Shown here in pieces: positions 55,011-64,000 of a stretch of 64,000 nt of DNA (the stretch's first letter is position 1; the number at the start of each line of letters is the position of its first letter). The stretch is taken from positions 1-64,000 of the forward strand of contig NZ_CAMYUE010000013.1 of NCBI RefSeq assembly GCF_947301925.1. The letters are read 5' to 3'. Both the position numbers and the translations under genes were made by a program. This DNA is from an uncultured Ruminococcus sp. Lineage in GTDB: Bacteria; Bacillota; Clostridia; Oscillospirales; Ruminococcaceae. The notes below the pieces were generated by a model. It did no database searches, was not told where the DNA came from, and saw only the letters and a program-made list of their open reading frames with translations.

Positions 55011-55970
55011 TTACTTCTTGCTCTTTTTCTTTGCTTTCTTCTTTGAGTCGTCAGACTTCTTTTCAGGCTTCTTTTCGTTCTTTTCCGCCTCATATCCCGC
55101 CATAGCCTCGGTGAGTATCTTCCTGCACTCGGGAAGCTTTTCCTTCTCCTCGGCAGGGAGCTCGGGATAATCGGGCTTGCAGGCCTTCAGGGCGTCAAGG
55201 AGTATCTCCGTCAGAAGGTATCTTGTGTACCATCTCTGATCGCCCGGGAGAACGTACCATGGGCTGTTTTTTGTGGAGGTCCTGTTTATCACATCATTGA
55301 AGCATTTGAGGTATGCGTCGTACTTGTCGCGCACCTTCAGGTCGTCCGCACGGAACTTCCAGTTCTTCTCGGGGAGCTCTATACGCTCCAGAAGCTGGCC
55401 TGTCTGCTCCTCCTTGGATACATGGAGGAAGATCTTCACCATGCGGTAGCTGTTCTCATAGAGGTATTCCTCGAAGTTGTTCACCTGATCGTAGCGCTTG
55501 TCGAAGAACTTCTTCCTTGAGTCCTCAAGCACTCTGTCGGACATATGATAGCCCTTCCAGATATCCTCCGCCTGAACAGTGACAAGATCCTCATAGTGGC
55601 TCCTGTTGAATACAGCTATCTCGCCTCTGCGGGGAACGTTCTGATGTATCCTCCACAGATAGTCGTGAGCCAGCTCGTCGGCAGTGGGCGCCTTATAATA
55701 GTGCACCTTTACTCCCTGGGGGTTCACGCCGCTGAATACATACTTTATGATAGAGTCCTTGCCGGAAGCGTCAAGAGCCTGTATCACAACAATGAGGCCC
55801 TCCCTTGCGTCGGCATAGAACTTGTCCTGCAAAGCTATGAGCTCCTGCTTGTTCTCCTCATATTTCTTCAGTATCTCTTCCTTGTCAACTCCGTCCTCCC
55901 TGCTGTTGGTGGGGAGCTTCCTGATATCCGTCTTTTTACCCTCGCGTATCAGGTACTTGTCTGCTTTCAT
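55011..55970 (-). CDS. Polyphosphate kinase 2 family protein with Lys-rich tail
   Basis: A 319-residue PPK2-type enzyme that moves phosphate between polyphosphate and nucleotides. Walker A is VIQALDASGKDSIIKYV near residue 65, then VPRRGEIAVFNRSHYEDLV, the lid-region arginines and KIFLHVSKEEQTGQLLERI, and a final ENSPWYVLP-like block (STKNSPWYVLPGDQRWYTR). The direction (ATP/GTP synthesis or AMP/ADP phosphorylation) cannot be told. After residue 290 is a tail of about 25 residues that is nearly all Lys, Glu, Asp and Ser, ending KKAKKKSKK, which may bind the polyanion. GGAGG precedes ATG. Confidence 0.92.
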   Translation of the reverse strand: MKADKYLIREGKKTDIRKLPTNSREDGVDKEEILKKYEENKQELIALQDKFYADAREGLIVVIQALDASGKDSIIKYVFSGVNPQGVKVHYYKAPTADELAHDYLWRIHQNVPRRGEIAVFNRSHYEDLVTVQAEDIWKGYHMSDRVLEDSRKKFFDKRYDQVNNFEEYLYENSYRMVKIFLHVSKEEQTGQLLERIELPEKNWKFRADDLKVRDKYDAYLKCFNDVINRTSTKNSPWYVLPGDQRWYTRYLLTEILLDALKACKPDYPELPAEEKEKLPECRKILTEAMAGYEAEKNEKKPEKKSDDSKKKAKKKSKK

Positions 55971-56009
55971 GTGATTGACCTCCGTTTCATTTTATGGCTG
56001 TTGATATGT

Positions 56010-56987
56010 TTATTCCGCTAATACAGGCGCCACCGTCATCATACTGTATACCATCACGGAATACAGTGCTGTCTGACGCGCCGCCAGAAGCGCAGCCTTT
56101 TCTGCGGCTCCGCTCATATTCTCATCGCTTGCATAGGCAGTGGTCAGCAGCATGAACGCATGGCTGACTGGCTCTCCGCTGCCGAACTCCGACAGATCCC
56201 ACACAGCCTTATGCTGAGTGAGGAACGCCTCCACATCGCTGATATCTCCTGTTATCTCCGCATTGCTGTAGCCTGTTATGGACAGTGCCGCCAGCATTGC
56301 CAGCTCATAGTGCTTGCCGTACTTTTTTCCCTTTTTCAGCATGGCGTCGTACAGCTCGCTGAACTTACCGCACTTTTCCGCAGGAGCTCCCTTGGCCATG
56401 GCCAGCACATGGGAAACTGTCTGTATGCTGTTATTGTCGGCGCTGTGCTTCAGCAGCCTGTAGCTCTCCTCCATGTCGGCTATGAGCTCATCATCGGACT
56501 TTTCCGAAAAGGCCAGCATCACCGCAAAGGCAACGTCCTCCTTGGTGGTGAGTATCCTGTGTTCCTTCTTCATCCTGTCGTATATCTGCCTTCCCCTTCT
56601 GATATGCTCCTCCGCCCTGTCCGCAGGAGAAAGCCTTGCAAGGAGTATGGACAGAAGCGCAAGGTGCTCGGAGTTGGTGAAATACTTCCTCAGCTGCTCA
56701 TAGCAGGTCATGTACCTCTCCATCTCGCCTCTGGGGTCGTCGCTGACCGACAGCCACGAGGCTATCAGAGGACGTACCGTGCTGCGGAAGCTGGAAAGCA
56801 TTTTGGGGTTATCCTTTATAAGCTCCATGCTGTTCTTGAATTTACCCAGCTCAAACTCAGCGTCCGCGGCGCAGAAAACATTGGCGCACACAGGATAGAG
56901 TATATCTCTTTCAAGGGGGTAAAGGTCGGTGAACAGCCCGAGATTCAGCAGATATTTATCGCACAGTGTCTCCAGCAGCTCCTTCAT
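56010..56987 (-). CDS. DUF4003 family protein
   Basis: A 325-residue helical protein matching DUF4003: LYPLERDILYPVCANVFCA at the N-terminus, ILTTKEDVAFAVMLAFSEKS in the middle and KGKKYGKHYELAMLAALSIT toward the C-terminus. The family is cytoplasmic, widespread in Firmicutes and of unknown function. AGGTG precedes ATG 56987. Same strand as the PPK2 gene, 39 bases apart, so the two may be co-transcribed. Confidence 0.82.
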   Translation of the reverse strand: MKELLETLCDKYLLNLGLFTDLYPLERDILYPVCANVFCAADAEFELGKFKNSMELIKDNPKMLSSFRSTVRPLIASWLSVSDDPRGEMERYMTCYEQLRKYFTNSEHLALLSILLARLSPADRAEEHIRRGRQIYDRMKKEHRILTTKEDVAFAVMLAFSEKSDDELIADMEESYRLLKHSADNNSIQTVSHVLAMAKGAPAEKCGKFSELYDAMLKKGKKYGKHYELAMLAALSITGYSNAEITGDISDVEAFLTQHKAVWDLSEFGSGEPVSHAFMLLTTAYASDENMSGAAEKAALLAARQTALYSVMVYSMMTVAPVLAE

Positions 56988-57132
56988 GTCGCACCTCCCG
57001 AATAATTATGTTCATACCTTATGTCCGACTGTTAAAAGGTCGGACAGCTTGTGATATTATTGCTCCTCGTAAGTTATTATTACCATTATATCACATATTT
57101 TTTTCAATTTCAATCCAAATTTTGTGAAATTA

Positions 57133-57161
57133 TTGTTTTTTTCACACAAATAGTTTATAAT
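57133..57161 (+). promoter_or_regulatory. Promoter of nucleoside phosphorylase gene
   Basis: TTGTTT (57133-57138), a 17-base spacer and TATAAT (57156-57161). It overlaps an imperfect inverted repeat, TTTGTGAAA with TTTCACACAAA, which could be a regulator site. Confidence 0.55.
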
Positions 57162-57212
57162 AATAGCATTAATAACCGTACATATAACGGAATGAAAGGA
57201 ATTTCACGGAAT

Positions 57213-57968
57213 ATGAAAAAGAATGATTTTCCCATACTTGAATACGATCCTGCGGAGAGATCGGTCTTCGCACACAAGGTCGAGACTCAGCTGCCGCAGA
57301 AGGCTGTATACGCCCTGCTCGGCAGCTGCATTGATGAATACGCACAGGCCTGCGGCGCAAGGGTAGCCGAGACCATACAGACAATCACCCGCGACTATCC
57401 TATATATGTGACCCGACACAACGGCGAGGAGATATGCCTGCTTCAGGCTCCTATGGGAGCTCCTGCGGCGGTGCAGAATATGGAGATACTTCTCCATAAC
57501 GGCGTGAAGCATATCATAGCGGCAGGCTCCTGCGGAGTTCTCAGGGATATGCCCGAGAACCGCTTCCTCGTGCCTGTAAGAGCGCTGCGTGACGAGGGCT
57601 GCTCTTATCATTATCTGCCGCCTCAGCGCTTCGTGGAGCTGGATATGCCCATGACGGAGCAGATATGCCGATGTCTCGGCAGCAAGGGCATGAGCTATGA
57701 GAAATGCACCACATGGACAACAGACGGTCTTTTCCGCGAAACGCCGGATATAGTCGCATACCGCCGCGATGAGGGCTGCGACACGGTTGAGATGGAATGT
57801 GCGGCTCTTGCAGCCTGTGCAAAATTCCGCGGGACTGACTTCGGTATGCTGCTATTTACGGCAGATACACTTGCGGACACGGATAATTACGACAGGCGCG
57901 ACTTCGGCGAAGCCTCCCTTGCCCCCGCACTGAAGCTATGCCTTGATATCATCACCGACAAATCATGA
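57213..57968 (+). CDS. Purine/uridine nucleoside phosphorylase family protein
   Basis: A 251-residue member of the PNP/UDP superfamily that splits nucleosides with phosphate to a free base and ribose-1-phosphate. Evidence includes LLQAPMGAPAAVQNMEILLH, IIAAGSCGVLRDM (the phosphate and base site) and EMECAALAACAKFRGTDFGM near the end, the usual active-site helix. The upstream in-frame extension to 57051 is AT-rich and non-coding in look. The start at ATG 57213 has AAAGGA twelve bases away. Uridine versus purine preference cannot be fixed. Confidence 0.85.
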   Translation: MKKNDFPILEYDPAERSVFAHKVETQLPQKAVYALLGSCIDEYAQACGARVAETIQTITRDYPIYVTRHNGEEICLLQAPMGAPAAVQNMEILLHNGVKHIIAAGSCGVLRDMPENRFLVPVRALRDEGCSYHYLPPQRFVELDMPMTEQICRCLGSKGMSYEKCTTWTTDGLFRETPDIVAYRRDEGCDTVEMECAALAACAKFRGTDFGMLLFTADTLADTDNYDRRDFGEASLAPALKLCLDIITDKS

Positions 57969-58070
57969 TTTGTTGGGGACGCCGTTTACAGTTATTTTGC
58001 AGCGGCTGATGCCTGCAACAGCCCGCCTATAAAGGCAAACGGCCGCCCATGAGTTACGAAAGGAGCAAAT

Positions 58071-58892
58071 ATGCCACATATAATTGAAATCACAGATCTC
58101 ACCGCTGAGGAGCTTATCCCTTACACCAACACCTCGGAGAAAAAACTCCTCAGCTACTTCGGCCGCGGTGACGGCATCTTCGTAGCCGAGAGTCCCAAGG
58201 TCATCACAACTGCCTTAATTTCGGGGTATACCCCGATTTCTCTGCTGATGGAGCGTAAATATATAAGTAAACAGACGGAATTGCTCGACCGCTGCGGAGA
58301 TATCCCCGTATATACCGCCGATACGCAGCTGCTCACCGAACTGACAGGCTTCAGGCTTACTCAGGGCGCACTGTGCGCTATGCGCCGCAGACCTGTCCCT
58401 GCCCCGGAGGAAGTCCTGGCCAGCGCTGAACGTATCGCAGTACTTGAAGATATCACCAACCAGACCAATATAGGCGCTATATTCCGCTCCGCAGCAGCTC
58501 TCGGTCTTGATGCTATAGCTCTTACCCCCTCATGCAGCGATCCCCTCTTCCGCCGCTCCGTCCGCGTAAGTATGGGTACCGTCTTTCAGATCCCCTGGAC
58601 ATATCTTCGCTCAGGCTCCCCCGATTATATTTCAGAGCTCAGGGAGCTGGGCTTTGCCTCTGCTGCCATGGCACTGAGAAAAAACACAGTGAGTATACGC
58701 GATCCGCAGCTGACCTCGGAAAAAAAGCTGGCGGTGATACTCGGCACAGAGGGCGACGGTCTCAGGGACTCCACCATCGACGCCTGTGATTATACAATCA
58801 AAATACCCATGGCTCATGGTGTGGACTCGCTGAATGTAGCCGCGGCAAGCGCTGTTGCTTTCTGGCAATTGACCAAATATTGCGATAATTAA
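58071..58892 (+). CDS. TrmH/SpoU-family RNA 2'-O-methyltransferase
   Basis: A 273-residue SPOUT methyltransferase. The N-terminal substrate-binding part includes FVAESPKVITTALISGYTPI. The knotted C-terminal domain shows the three motifs IAVLEDITNQTNIGAIFRSA, KLAVILGTEGDGLRD and IPMAHGVDSLNVAAASAVAF. It would use SAM to methylate a ribose 2'-OH in rRNA or tRNA; the position is unknown. GAAAGGAGC precedes ATG 58071. Confidence 0.92.
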   Translation: MPHIIEITDLTAEELIPYTNTSEKKLLSYFGRGDGIFVAESPKVITTALISGYTPISLLMERKYISKQTELLDRCGDIPVYTADTQLLTELTGFRLTQGALCAMRRRPVPAPEEVLASAERIAVLEDITNQTNIGAIFRSAAALGLDAIALTPSCSDPLFRRSVRVSMGTVFQIPWTYLRSGSPDYISELRELGFASAAMALRKNTVSIRDPQLTSEKKLAVILGTEGDGLRDSTIDACDYTIKIPMAHGVDSLNVAAASAVAFWQLTKYCDN

Positions 58893-58932
58893 CACTTTCG
58901 CAAAAAAAGCGAAACAAAATATCCAAAAAGTC

Positions 58933-58961
58933 TTGAATTTCTCAGAAATATATGTTATAAT
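58933..58961 (+). promoter_or_regulatory. Promoter of the dockerin protein gene
   Basis: TTGAAT (58933-58938), a 17-base spacer and TATAAT (58956-58961). The ribosome site AAAAAAGGAGG is just before ATG 59025, giving a leader near 57 bases. Confidence 0.7.
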
Positions 58962-59024
58962 CATATCATCAAATATACCGAGCGGAGAATTTACGTCAGT
59001 TTTTACAAAAAAGGAGGAATTCAT

Positions 59025-61769
59025 ATGCTTTTCAAACGAATGCTGGCTGCTGTTTCAGCTGCTGTACTCTCTTTCTCAGCGCTGACACTGACCGGCTACA
59101 CCGCCGCAGCAGAAGGCGAGGAGGAATACCTCTGCCGCGATTACTGCGATTTTTCAGGCGACCAGCACTATATCGACAACTACAACACTGCAACATCAGA
59201 ACACTTCCAGATCTTCTGGGGAAACGACGATCAGACAGGTCTCGTCAACGACGAATTCGTACAGCTGAATCTGGAATCTCTTGAACAATACAGAACTCTT
59301 TATACCACAGAACTCGGAATGAGAGACTCGTCACAATCCATTTTTGAACCCGACGGACAGCACTACAAGACCAACATCTACATGACCAACACAGGCCTCC
59401 CCGACTTTGAAAGCGGCTGGGCGTATACAAGCTATGAACCTCTTACGGGCTTCGCATACATCTTTATCGATCCCGCCGCTATGGTGCAGCTTGACGGTAC
59501 GAACCCCGGTTCTCTCGCCCATGAGTACGGTCACGTACTCACCTATCATCAGGACGGCTGGAACGACAACGAGATCGCAGGCCCATGGTGGGAGAGCGTT
59601 GCCAACTGGTTCAAGGAGCAGTACCTCAGCACCCTTGAAACTCCCACGACTCACTTCTTTCTGCCCTATCTCAGAAATATGAACCTCACTATCCCCCACG
59701 GCAGAATGTATTACGAGTCATGGATACTCCTTCAGTACCTCTCCGAAAATCCCGACGGCTTCGACGGCTTCGGACAGGACTTCATCTCAAGGCTCCAGAC
59801 CGAGTCAGAGCCCAACGAGTACCCCTTCGATACTATCGAGAGGATCACAGGCTGCGATATGAAGGCTGTCATAGGCAGCTTCGCAAAGAGAATGGCCACT
59901 CTCGATTTCGAGCACAAGGACCTCTACCTCCAGAATCTTGACACAGCTCTCAGCGATCCCTTCGTGTGGCAGCTGATATACACCCAGCCTCAGCCCTCAC
60001 CCGATCACTGGGGCTACTATATGGTTCCTGCCGAAAAGGCTCCCATGCAGACAGGTCTCAATGTTATCCCCCTTAACATCGAGGGCAGCGCCGTAACGGT
60101 CACTCTCAACGGTATTTCCGACGCAGAGGGCGCCGACTGGCGTGCCTGCATAGTTGCGGAGGGCGCTGACGGAGTTACGCGTTATTCTCCCCTCTTCGGA
60201 CAGGAGACAATGACCATGTACCTGGACGGCACAGAGACGGCTCTGTATCTGACAGTTGCCGCTACTCCCGACAGGATAATCCCCAACAACGCGTACCTCA
60301 AGGCAGAGAACGGCGAGGAGTACTCATATACCAACGCCGACTACAAGCGCCGCTATCCCTACGAATTCTCAGTTTACGGTGCTTCGCCCATGTGCAGGAA
60401 CATCACCGAGAACGTTGAAGGCCATGCACATTCCTACGGCGGCGGCTTCGTTGCCGATACAGCCTATGTTGAGGATTCGGTATATGTTGGCAAGGATGCA
60501 ATGGTGCTGGGCAACTCAGAGGTAACAGGCCATGCGGTCATTACAGGCAAGGCCGTTGTCAACAACGCGATCGTTTCAGACAGCGCAAGAATCACCGACG
60601 CTGCCTGCGTTTACGGCTTCTGGTGGGCTTCTCCCACTATCAGCGGCAACGCAAAGGTGGGCGAAAGAGCCGTTGTTACGGCGGGTGCCTCAGTTTCAGG
60701 CAACGCCCGCGTCCTCGGCAATGCTTATATACTGGACAACTACTCCGTCACCGATGACGCCACGGTAAAGGGCACAGCCTACTGCTACGGCGACGGCGTG
60801 GCCTCGGGACAGGCCATACTTGACGGCGAATTCTACAACAACTGCTCCGTATCACAGGGCGCAGCCTTCGGATGGAAGGACTCGGACGAATATACGTCAA
60901 GCCTCCCCTACACAGACGGACTTTTCGCAGGCTATGAATTCGACCGTGAAAGCAATGTATTCGCTTACGATACCTTCGGCGCCACAAACGGCATAATGCG
61001 CAATCAGCCTCTATGGGAGGAGGAGCGCACCAGTGCAGGCGGCGTTGTCACCTTCAACGGCGAGGATCAGTACATCATCTGCGACCGCTCCCTTGCGGAC
61101 TACAAGAACATGGAGATATCCACGGCAGTGCTGTGGCGCGGCGGAGACAGGGATCAGCGTATCTTTGAATTCGGCGGCAGCGAAAAGATGTACCTCACTC
61201 CCTCAAACTTCGAGGGACAGGCGGAGTTCACCATAGGACTAACCACCATAATCTCGGATATCCCCGTGAATGTGAACGAATGGACTGTATTCCGCGTTGT
61301 TATACACGGAAATAACGCCAAGCTCTATATAAACGGACAGTTTGCTGGAGAGGACCTCATCTATACCCTCCCCGAAGACACCATCGGCCTCGGCAGCACC
61401 TATTACATAGGCAGGGGCGATGATGGCAACTACCTCAACGGCTCAATGGACTACTTCCGCGTATATTTCAAGGAGGCGGACGAGCCTGTCTACTACTACA
61501 CCGCCGACGAAAACGAGCACGAGGAGGACACCCTCTACGGCGACGTAAACTGCGACGGCGTAATAGACATGGACGACTTTGATCTGCTTGTCAATGCCAT
61601 TGTAATGCCTGCGGAATACGGCGTCAACGGCAAGGCAGAGGGACACCTGACCCGTCAGGGCTTCATAAACTCCGATGTATTCGAGCAGGGCAACGGCCTC
61701 ACCACAAACGACGCGATCACAGTAAGAAGATTTATAATGGGAACTATCGACAAGCTCCCCGTAAGCTGA
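59025..61769 (+). CDS. Secreted dockerin protein with HExxH domain, beta-helix and LamG-like domain
   Basis: A 914-residue secreted protein. The signal peptide is MLFKRMLAAVSAAVLSFSAL. Residues about 40-330 form a DUF6055-like domain with the zinc-protease-type motif SLAHEYGHVLTYHQDG (HExxH). A middle beta-sandwich region is followed by a hexapeptide-like beta-helix (YVGKDAMVLGNSEVTGHAVI, then NAKVGERAVVTAGASVSGNA). A concanavalin/LamG-like domain follows (MEISTAVLWRGGDRDQRIFE, and YYIGRGDDGNYLNGSMDYFR). The C-terminus is a type I dockerin with two calcium-binding repeats, starting GDVNCDGVIDMDDFDLLVNA. It would dock to a cohesin on the cell surface or in a cellulosome-like complex. The enzyme role is inferred. 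Confidence 0.88.
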   Translation: MLFKRMLAAVSAAVLSFSALTLTGYTAAAEGEEEYLCRDYCDFSGDQHYIDNYNTATSEHFQIFWGNDDQTGLVNDEFVQLNLESLEQYRTLYTTELGMRDSSQSIFEPDGQHYKTNIYMTNTGLPDFESGWAYTSYEPLTGFAYIFIDPAAMVQLDGTNPGSLAHEYGHVLTYHQDGWNDNEIAGPWWESVANWFKEQYLSTLETPTTHFFLPYLRNMNLTIPHGRMYYESWILLQYLSENPDGFDGFGQDFISRLQTESEPNEYPFDTIERITGCDMKAVIGSFAKRMATLDFEHKDLYLQNLDTALSDPFVWQLIYTQPQPSPDHWGYYMVPAEKAPMQTGLNVIPLNIEGSAVTVTLNGISDAEGADWRACIVAEGADGVTRYSPLFGQETMTMYLDGTETALYLTVAATPDRIIPNNAYLKAENGEEYSYTNADYKRRYPYEFSVYGASPMCRNITENVEGHAHSYGGGFVADTAYVEDSVYVGKDAMVLGNSEVTGHAVITGKAVVNNAIVSDSARITDAACVYGFWWASPTISGNAKVGERAVVTAGASVSGNARVLGNAYILDNYSVTDDATVKGTAYCYGDGVASGQAILDGEFYNNCSVSQGAAFGWKDSDEYTSSLPYTDGLFAGYEFDRESNVFAYDTFGATNGIMRNQPLWEEERTSAGGVVTFNGEDQYIICDRSLADYKNMEISTAVLWRGGDRDQRIFEFGGSEKMYLTPSNFEGQAEFTIGLTTIISDIPVNVNEWTVFRVVIHGNNAKLYINGQFAGEDLIYTLPEDTIGLGSTYYIGRGDDGNYLNGSMDYFRVYFKEADEPVYYYTADENEHEEDTLYGDVNCDGVIDMDDFDLLVNAIVMPAEYGVNGKAEGHLTRQGFINSDVFEQGNGLTTNDAITVRRFIMGTIDKLPVS

Positions 61770-61772
61770 AAA

Positions 61773-61804
61773 AAAGGCTGCAAGGTTTAACTCTTGCAGC
61801 CTTT
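61773..61804. terminator. Bidirectional terminator between convergent genes
   Basis: AAAGGCTGCAAG and CTTGCAGCCTTT are perfect twelve-base arms around an eight-base loop, with A- and T-rich flanks. It ends the dockerin gene on plus and the histidine kinase gene on minus. Confidence 0.85.
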
Positions 61805-61811
61805 ATGTATT

Positions 61812-63545
61812 TCAGAATAATATCATGGCAGTGAATTTCCTGTTTTTGCAGTCTATCTTCAGACCAAAGCAGTTCTGTGCCGCAGCCGCCTCTGCTATCG
61901 CAAGTCCGAGACCGCTGCTGCTCTTGTCGCTGCGAGCCTTGTCGCCCTTGACAAATGGCATGAGCAGATCCTTCGTGTCCACGTCCTCGGCCACGTCGTT
62001 GACTACGCAGAGGCGCTTCTTATCGGCGGTAATGCTTATATCTCCCCCGTCACGGGCGTATTTCACCGCATTGGAGACGAGATTCTCCACAGCGGTCATA
62101 ATAGTGTCCTCGTCGGCGCTTACCTCGCAGCTGCCGCTGATCCTTATATCTATATCCCTTCCTTCCAGAGCGGTGCGGTACTTTTCCGCAGACCTCTCCG
62201 CAAGAGCCTTTATATCCACTTTCGTTCTGTTCAGCTTCTTTATCTGCTCAGTCTCGCTGAGCTTCAGCGTCTTGCGTATCATCTCGTCGGTATAGGCAAC
62301 ATTGTTCATTATGGAGCTGAGATATTTCAGCTCCTTTTCGCTGCCGCTGTCCCTGCGGAGCTCCATAAGGTTCTCCGCATAGCCGCCGATGACCGCAAGA
62401 GGAGTTTTTATATCATGTGCAAGATTATTGGTAAGCGCCCTCTGATAGTCCTCAAAGGCGTACTGAGCCTTGTTCCTTGCATTTCTGATAAGTGAGAGCA
62501 TAAGGGCAATAAGAGTCGATACCACGAAAAAAGCTATGATTATCAGCCGGTATTTAGCCACAGCGTGTTTATTCATAGTATCTATCCGCATTACGCTTAT
62601 AACTCCACTTGCACCGTATCTGTTTTCGTTAAGATCATTTTTTACATAATATTCTTCTACATCTGCACTCAGGGAGTTCTTTCCTTTTCTGTACATTTCA
62701 CACAGAGTCGTCTGCTTGTATTTATCGTATATCTCATCGAATTTAACGGGATTTACGCCCCATATCGCGTTGAAGCTGCCCTTCGGATAAGCATTGGGCT
62801 TCGGAGGATAAGTAAACTCCACCAGCTCAAAGCCCTCCTCATCGGCGTTTATGGTGATCGTTTCAGTATCAACAGCTCTGTCATCATCCATATCAAAAGA
62901 ATCTGGCAAAAAAGCGCTGCATTTGTACTTGTTTACTACCAGTTCATGTGGTATCATCTGATTTTTGTCCCTGTTGAGATACAGACTTCTCAGCTCAAAG
63001 CTGTAATTCAGATCGTTCTCCTCAACGTCCTCGAAATACTGCTTAAAAAGCTTATTCATCTCAGGGATATCAAAGACCAGAGGATCAAAACTGCAATAAC
63101 ATCTGTCATCGGGATCGGCGCTGAACCTTATTATTATCCACATACGGGCTCTGTTTGAGAATATGATATTTCCGCTGTCGTCAAAGCTCCACATTGCATT
63201 TGCACCGTAGGGATCATCGTAGGTAGTGCCAATCAGAAAACCTGTGTTATCATTGTGTATCATATCCTCCGTAGATATGACCCGTGACGCATTTACACAA
63301 AGTCCGAATTCAATGGGCTTATTCCATATATTTTCGAGCTCTGATTCATGCTCTATTGTTCGCACGAAGCCATTGAAGTCACTTTCATTCTGTTTTTCTG
63401 ACTGACTCCTTATATATCCTCTTCCGAAGCTGTATACCGCTGTTCCCAGCATGATCGTCAGTACAACGGGAATTATCATGGCTTTAGCGAATATTCTTAA
63501 AAATGTGGTGCGTTTCGGTTTCTTCCTGAAGGACTTCCTTTTCAT
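61812..63545 (-). CDS. Sensor histidine kinase
   Basis: About 577 residues. One transmembrane helix near residues 20-45 (FLRIFAKAMIIPVVLTIMLG) and a second near 330-358 (YRLIIIAFFVVSTLIALMLS) frame an extracellular sensor region of roughly 280 residues without a recognised domain. The HisKA box is TNNLAHDIKTPLAVIGGYAE, and the ATPase domain shows NLVSNAVKYARDG and SSGLGLAIAEAAA. GGAG supports ATG 63545 over GTG 63554. It is the partner of the regulator that ends four bases upstream. The signal is unknown. Confidence 0.92.
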   Translation of the reverse strand: MKRKSFRKKPKRTTFLRIFAKAMIIPVVLTIMLGTAVYSFGRGYIRSQSEKQNESDFNGFVRTIEHESELENIWNKPIEFGLCVNASRVISTEDMIHNDNTGFLIGTTYDDPYGANAMWSFDDSGNIIFSNRARMWIIIRFSADPDDRCYCSFDPLVFDIPEMNKLFKQYFEDVEENDLNYSFELRSLYLNRDKNQMIPHELVVNKYKCSAFLPDSFDMDDDRAVDTETITINADEEGFELVEFTYPPKPNAYPKGSFNAIWGVNPVKFDEIYDKYKQTTLCEMYRKGKNSLSADVEEYYVKNDLNENRYGASGVISVMRIDTMNKHAVAKYRLIIIAFFVVSTLIALMLSLIRNARNKAQYAFEDYQRALTNNLAHDIKTPLAVIGGYAENLMELRRDSGSEKELKYLSSIMNNVAYTDEMIRKTLKLSETEQIKKLNRTKVDIKALAERSAEKYRTALEGRDIDIRISGSCEVSADEDTIMTAVENLVSNAVKYARDGGDISITADKKRLCVVNDVAEDVDTKDLLMPFVKGDKARSDKSSSGLGLAIAEAAAAQNCFGLKIDCKNRKFTAMILF

Positions 63546-63550
63546 TCCGC

Positions 63551-64000
63551 TCACTCCTTAGTCAGCTTATACCCCCGTCCCACAAGAGTTTTTATCTGCG
63601 TACCTGCGCTGCCGAGGGCTTTTCTCAGTTTCTTGATGTGATTGTCCACCACGCGGTCGCTGCCGAAGTAGTCATAGCCCCACACGCTGTTAAGGATAGT
63701 CTCCCTTGTGACCACCCAGTTCTCATGCTCAAGAAGGTAGCGCAGGATAGCAAATTCCTTCGGCGGCAACTCTATCTCCGCACCTGCCGTAAAACATCGG
63801 AGAGTCCTTGTATCAAGGCTTATCTTGCCGCAGGTGAGTACCTGCTTCATATCGGAGCTCTTTGCACGGCGCATAAGCGCCTCGCATTTGCTGTAAAGCA
63901 CAGACAGCAGGAAAGGCTTCACGATATAGTCGTCGCAGCCCAGCTCGTAGCCGTCCAGGATATCCTCCTCCCGTCCGCGGGCGGTAATGAATATCACGGG
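63551..64000 (-). CDS. OmpR-family response regulator (partial, N-terminus beyond window)
   Basis: The C-terminal part of a two-component regulator. The end of the receiver domain is present (VIFITARGREEDILDGYELG, then CDDYIVKPFLLSVL with the conserved Lys). The winged-helix DNA-binding domain follows (ELPPKEFAILRYLLEHENWV and VVDNHIKKLRKALGSAGTQI, TLVGRGYKLTKE). The phospho-acceptor Asp lies off the right edge. Its stop codon overlaps the kinase ribosome site, so the two are one operon. Confidence 0.93.
   Translation of the reverse strand, partial: PVIFITARGREEDILDGYELGCDDYIVKPFLLSVLYSKCEALMRRAKSSDMKQVLTCGKISLDTRTLRCFTAGAEIELPPKEFAILRYLLEHENWVVTRETILNSVWGYDYFGSDRVVDNHIKKLRKALGSAGTQIKTLVGRGYKLTKE

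Overview
The window looks like a chromosome segment of a gut or rumen Firmicute of the Ruminococcus type (Oscillospiraceae). Evidence: a secreted protein ending in a type I dockerin, a BspA-type leucine-rich-repeat protein, a cytoplasmic GH3 beta-glucosidase, clostridial rpoB/rpoC, strong AGGAGG ribosome binding sites and TTGACA/TATAAT promoters. The species assignment is inference.

Region 1 (1-475) is a decayed mobile-element edge: direct repeats starting GTAAGCG on the minus strand and a frameshifted C-terminus of an IS66 transposase. Region 2 (476-20840, minus strand) is one long AT-rich surface-polysaccharide operon of 18 genes, read from a consensus promoter at 20811-20840 through a roughly 420-base structured leader and an intrinsic terminator. 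It encodes an aminotransferase, a VanZ/phosphoglycosyltransferase fusion, several glycosyltransferases, a Wzy-like polymerase, two flippases, pyruvyl- and acetyltransferases, WecB, an alanine racemase and a nucleotidyltransferase-fold protein. Divergently (21606-24173, plus strand) lie a UDP-sugar dehydrogenase carrying its own N-terminal HTH domain, with two matching palindromes around its promoter, and a UDP-glucuronate-type epimerase. Together they probably supply uronic acids to the polysaccharide.

Region 3 (24388-30712) holds a small lipoprotein, a GH3 beta-glucosidase, small acidic ORFs, an LRR protein and an RCC1-repeat lipoprotein.

Region 4 (about 30750-43100) is an integrated mobilizable element: minimal relaxase and RHH accessory protein, a putative small RNA, DUF960, a zinc-ribbon amidoligase broken by an in-frame TAA, a small protein, a class II glutamine amidotransferase, a serine recombinase with an inverted-repeat region, a ParE/Phd toxin-antitoxin pair, an unrecognised 481-residue protein, a large HerA/VirB4-like ATPase, an excisionase and a tyrosine integrase with an inserted HTH domain. 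It stops next to tRNA-Ala(GGC). The left attachment site was not found.

Region 5 (43101-64000) is core chromosome: tRNA-Ala, a GHL10 lipoprotein, a GNAT acetyltransferase, rpoC-rpoB, a TraB/GumN lipoprotein, a GntR regulator, a PPK2-type polyphosphate kinase, a DUF4003 protein, a nucleoside phosphorylase, a SpoU rRNA methyltransferase, a dockerin-bearing secreted protein and a two-component system whose regulator runs off the right edge.

The best candidates for something new are the amidoligase/amidotransferase cargo of the element, the self-regulated HTH-dehydrogenase fusion, and the attenuator-like leader of the polysaccharide operon.
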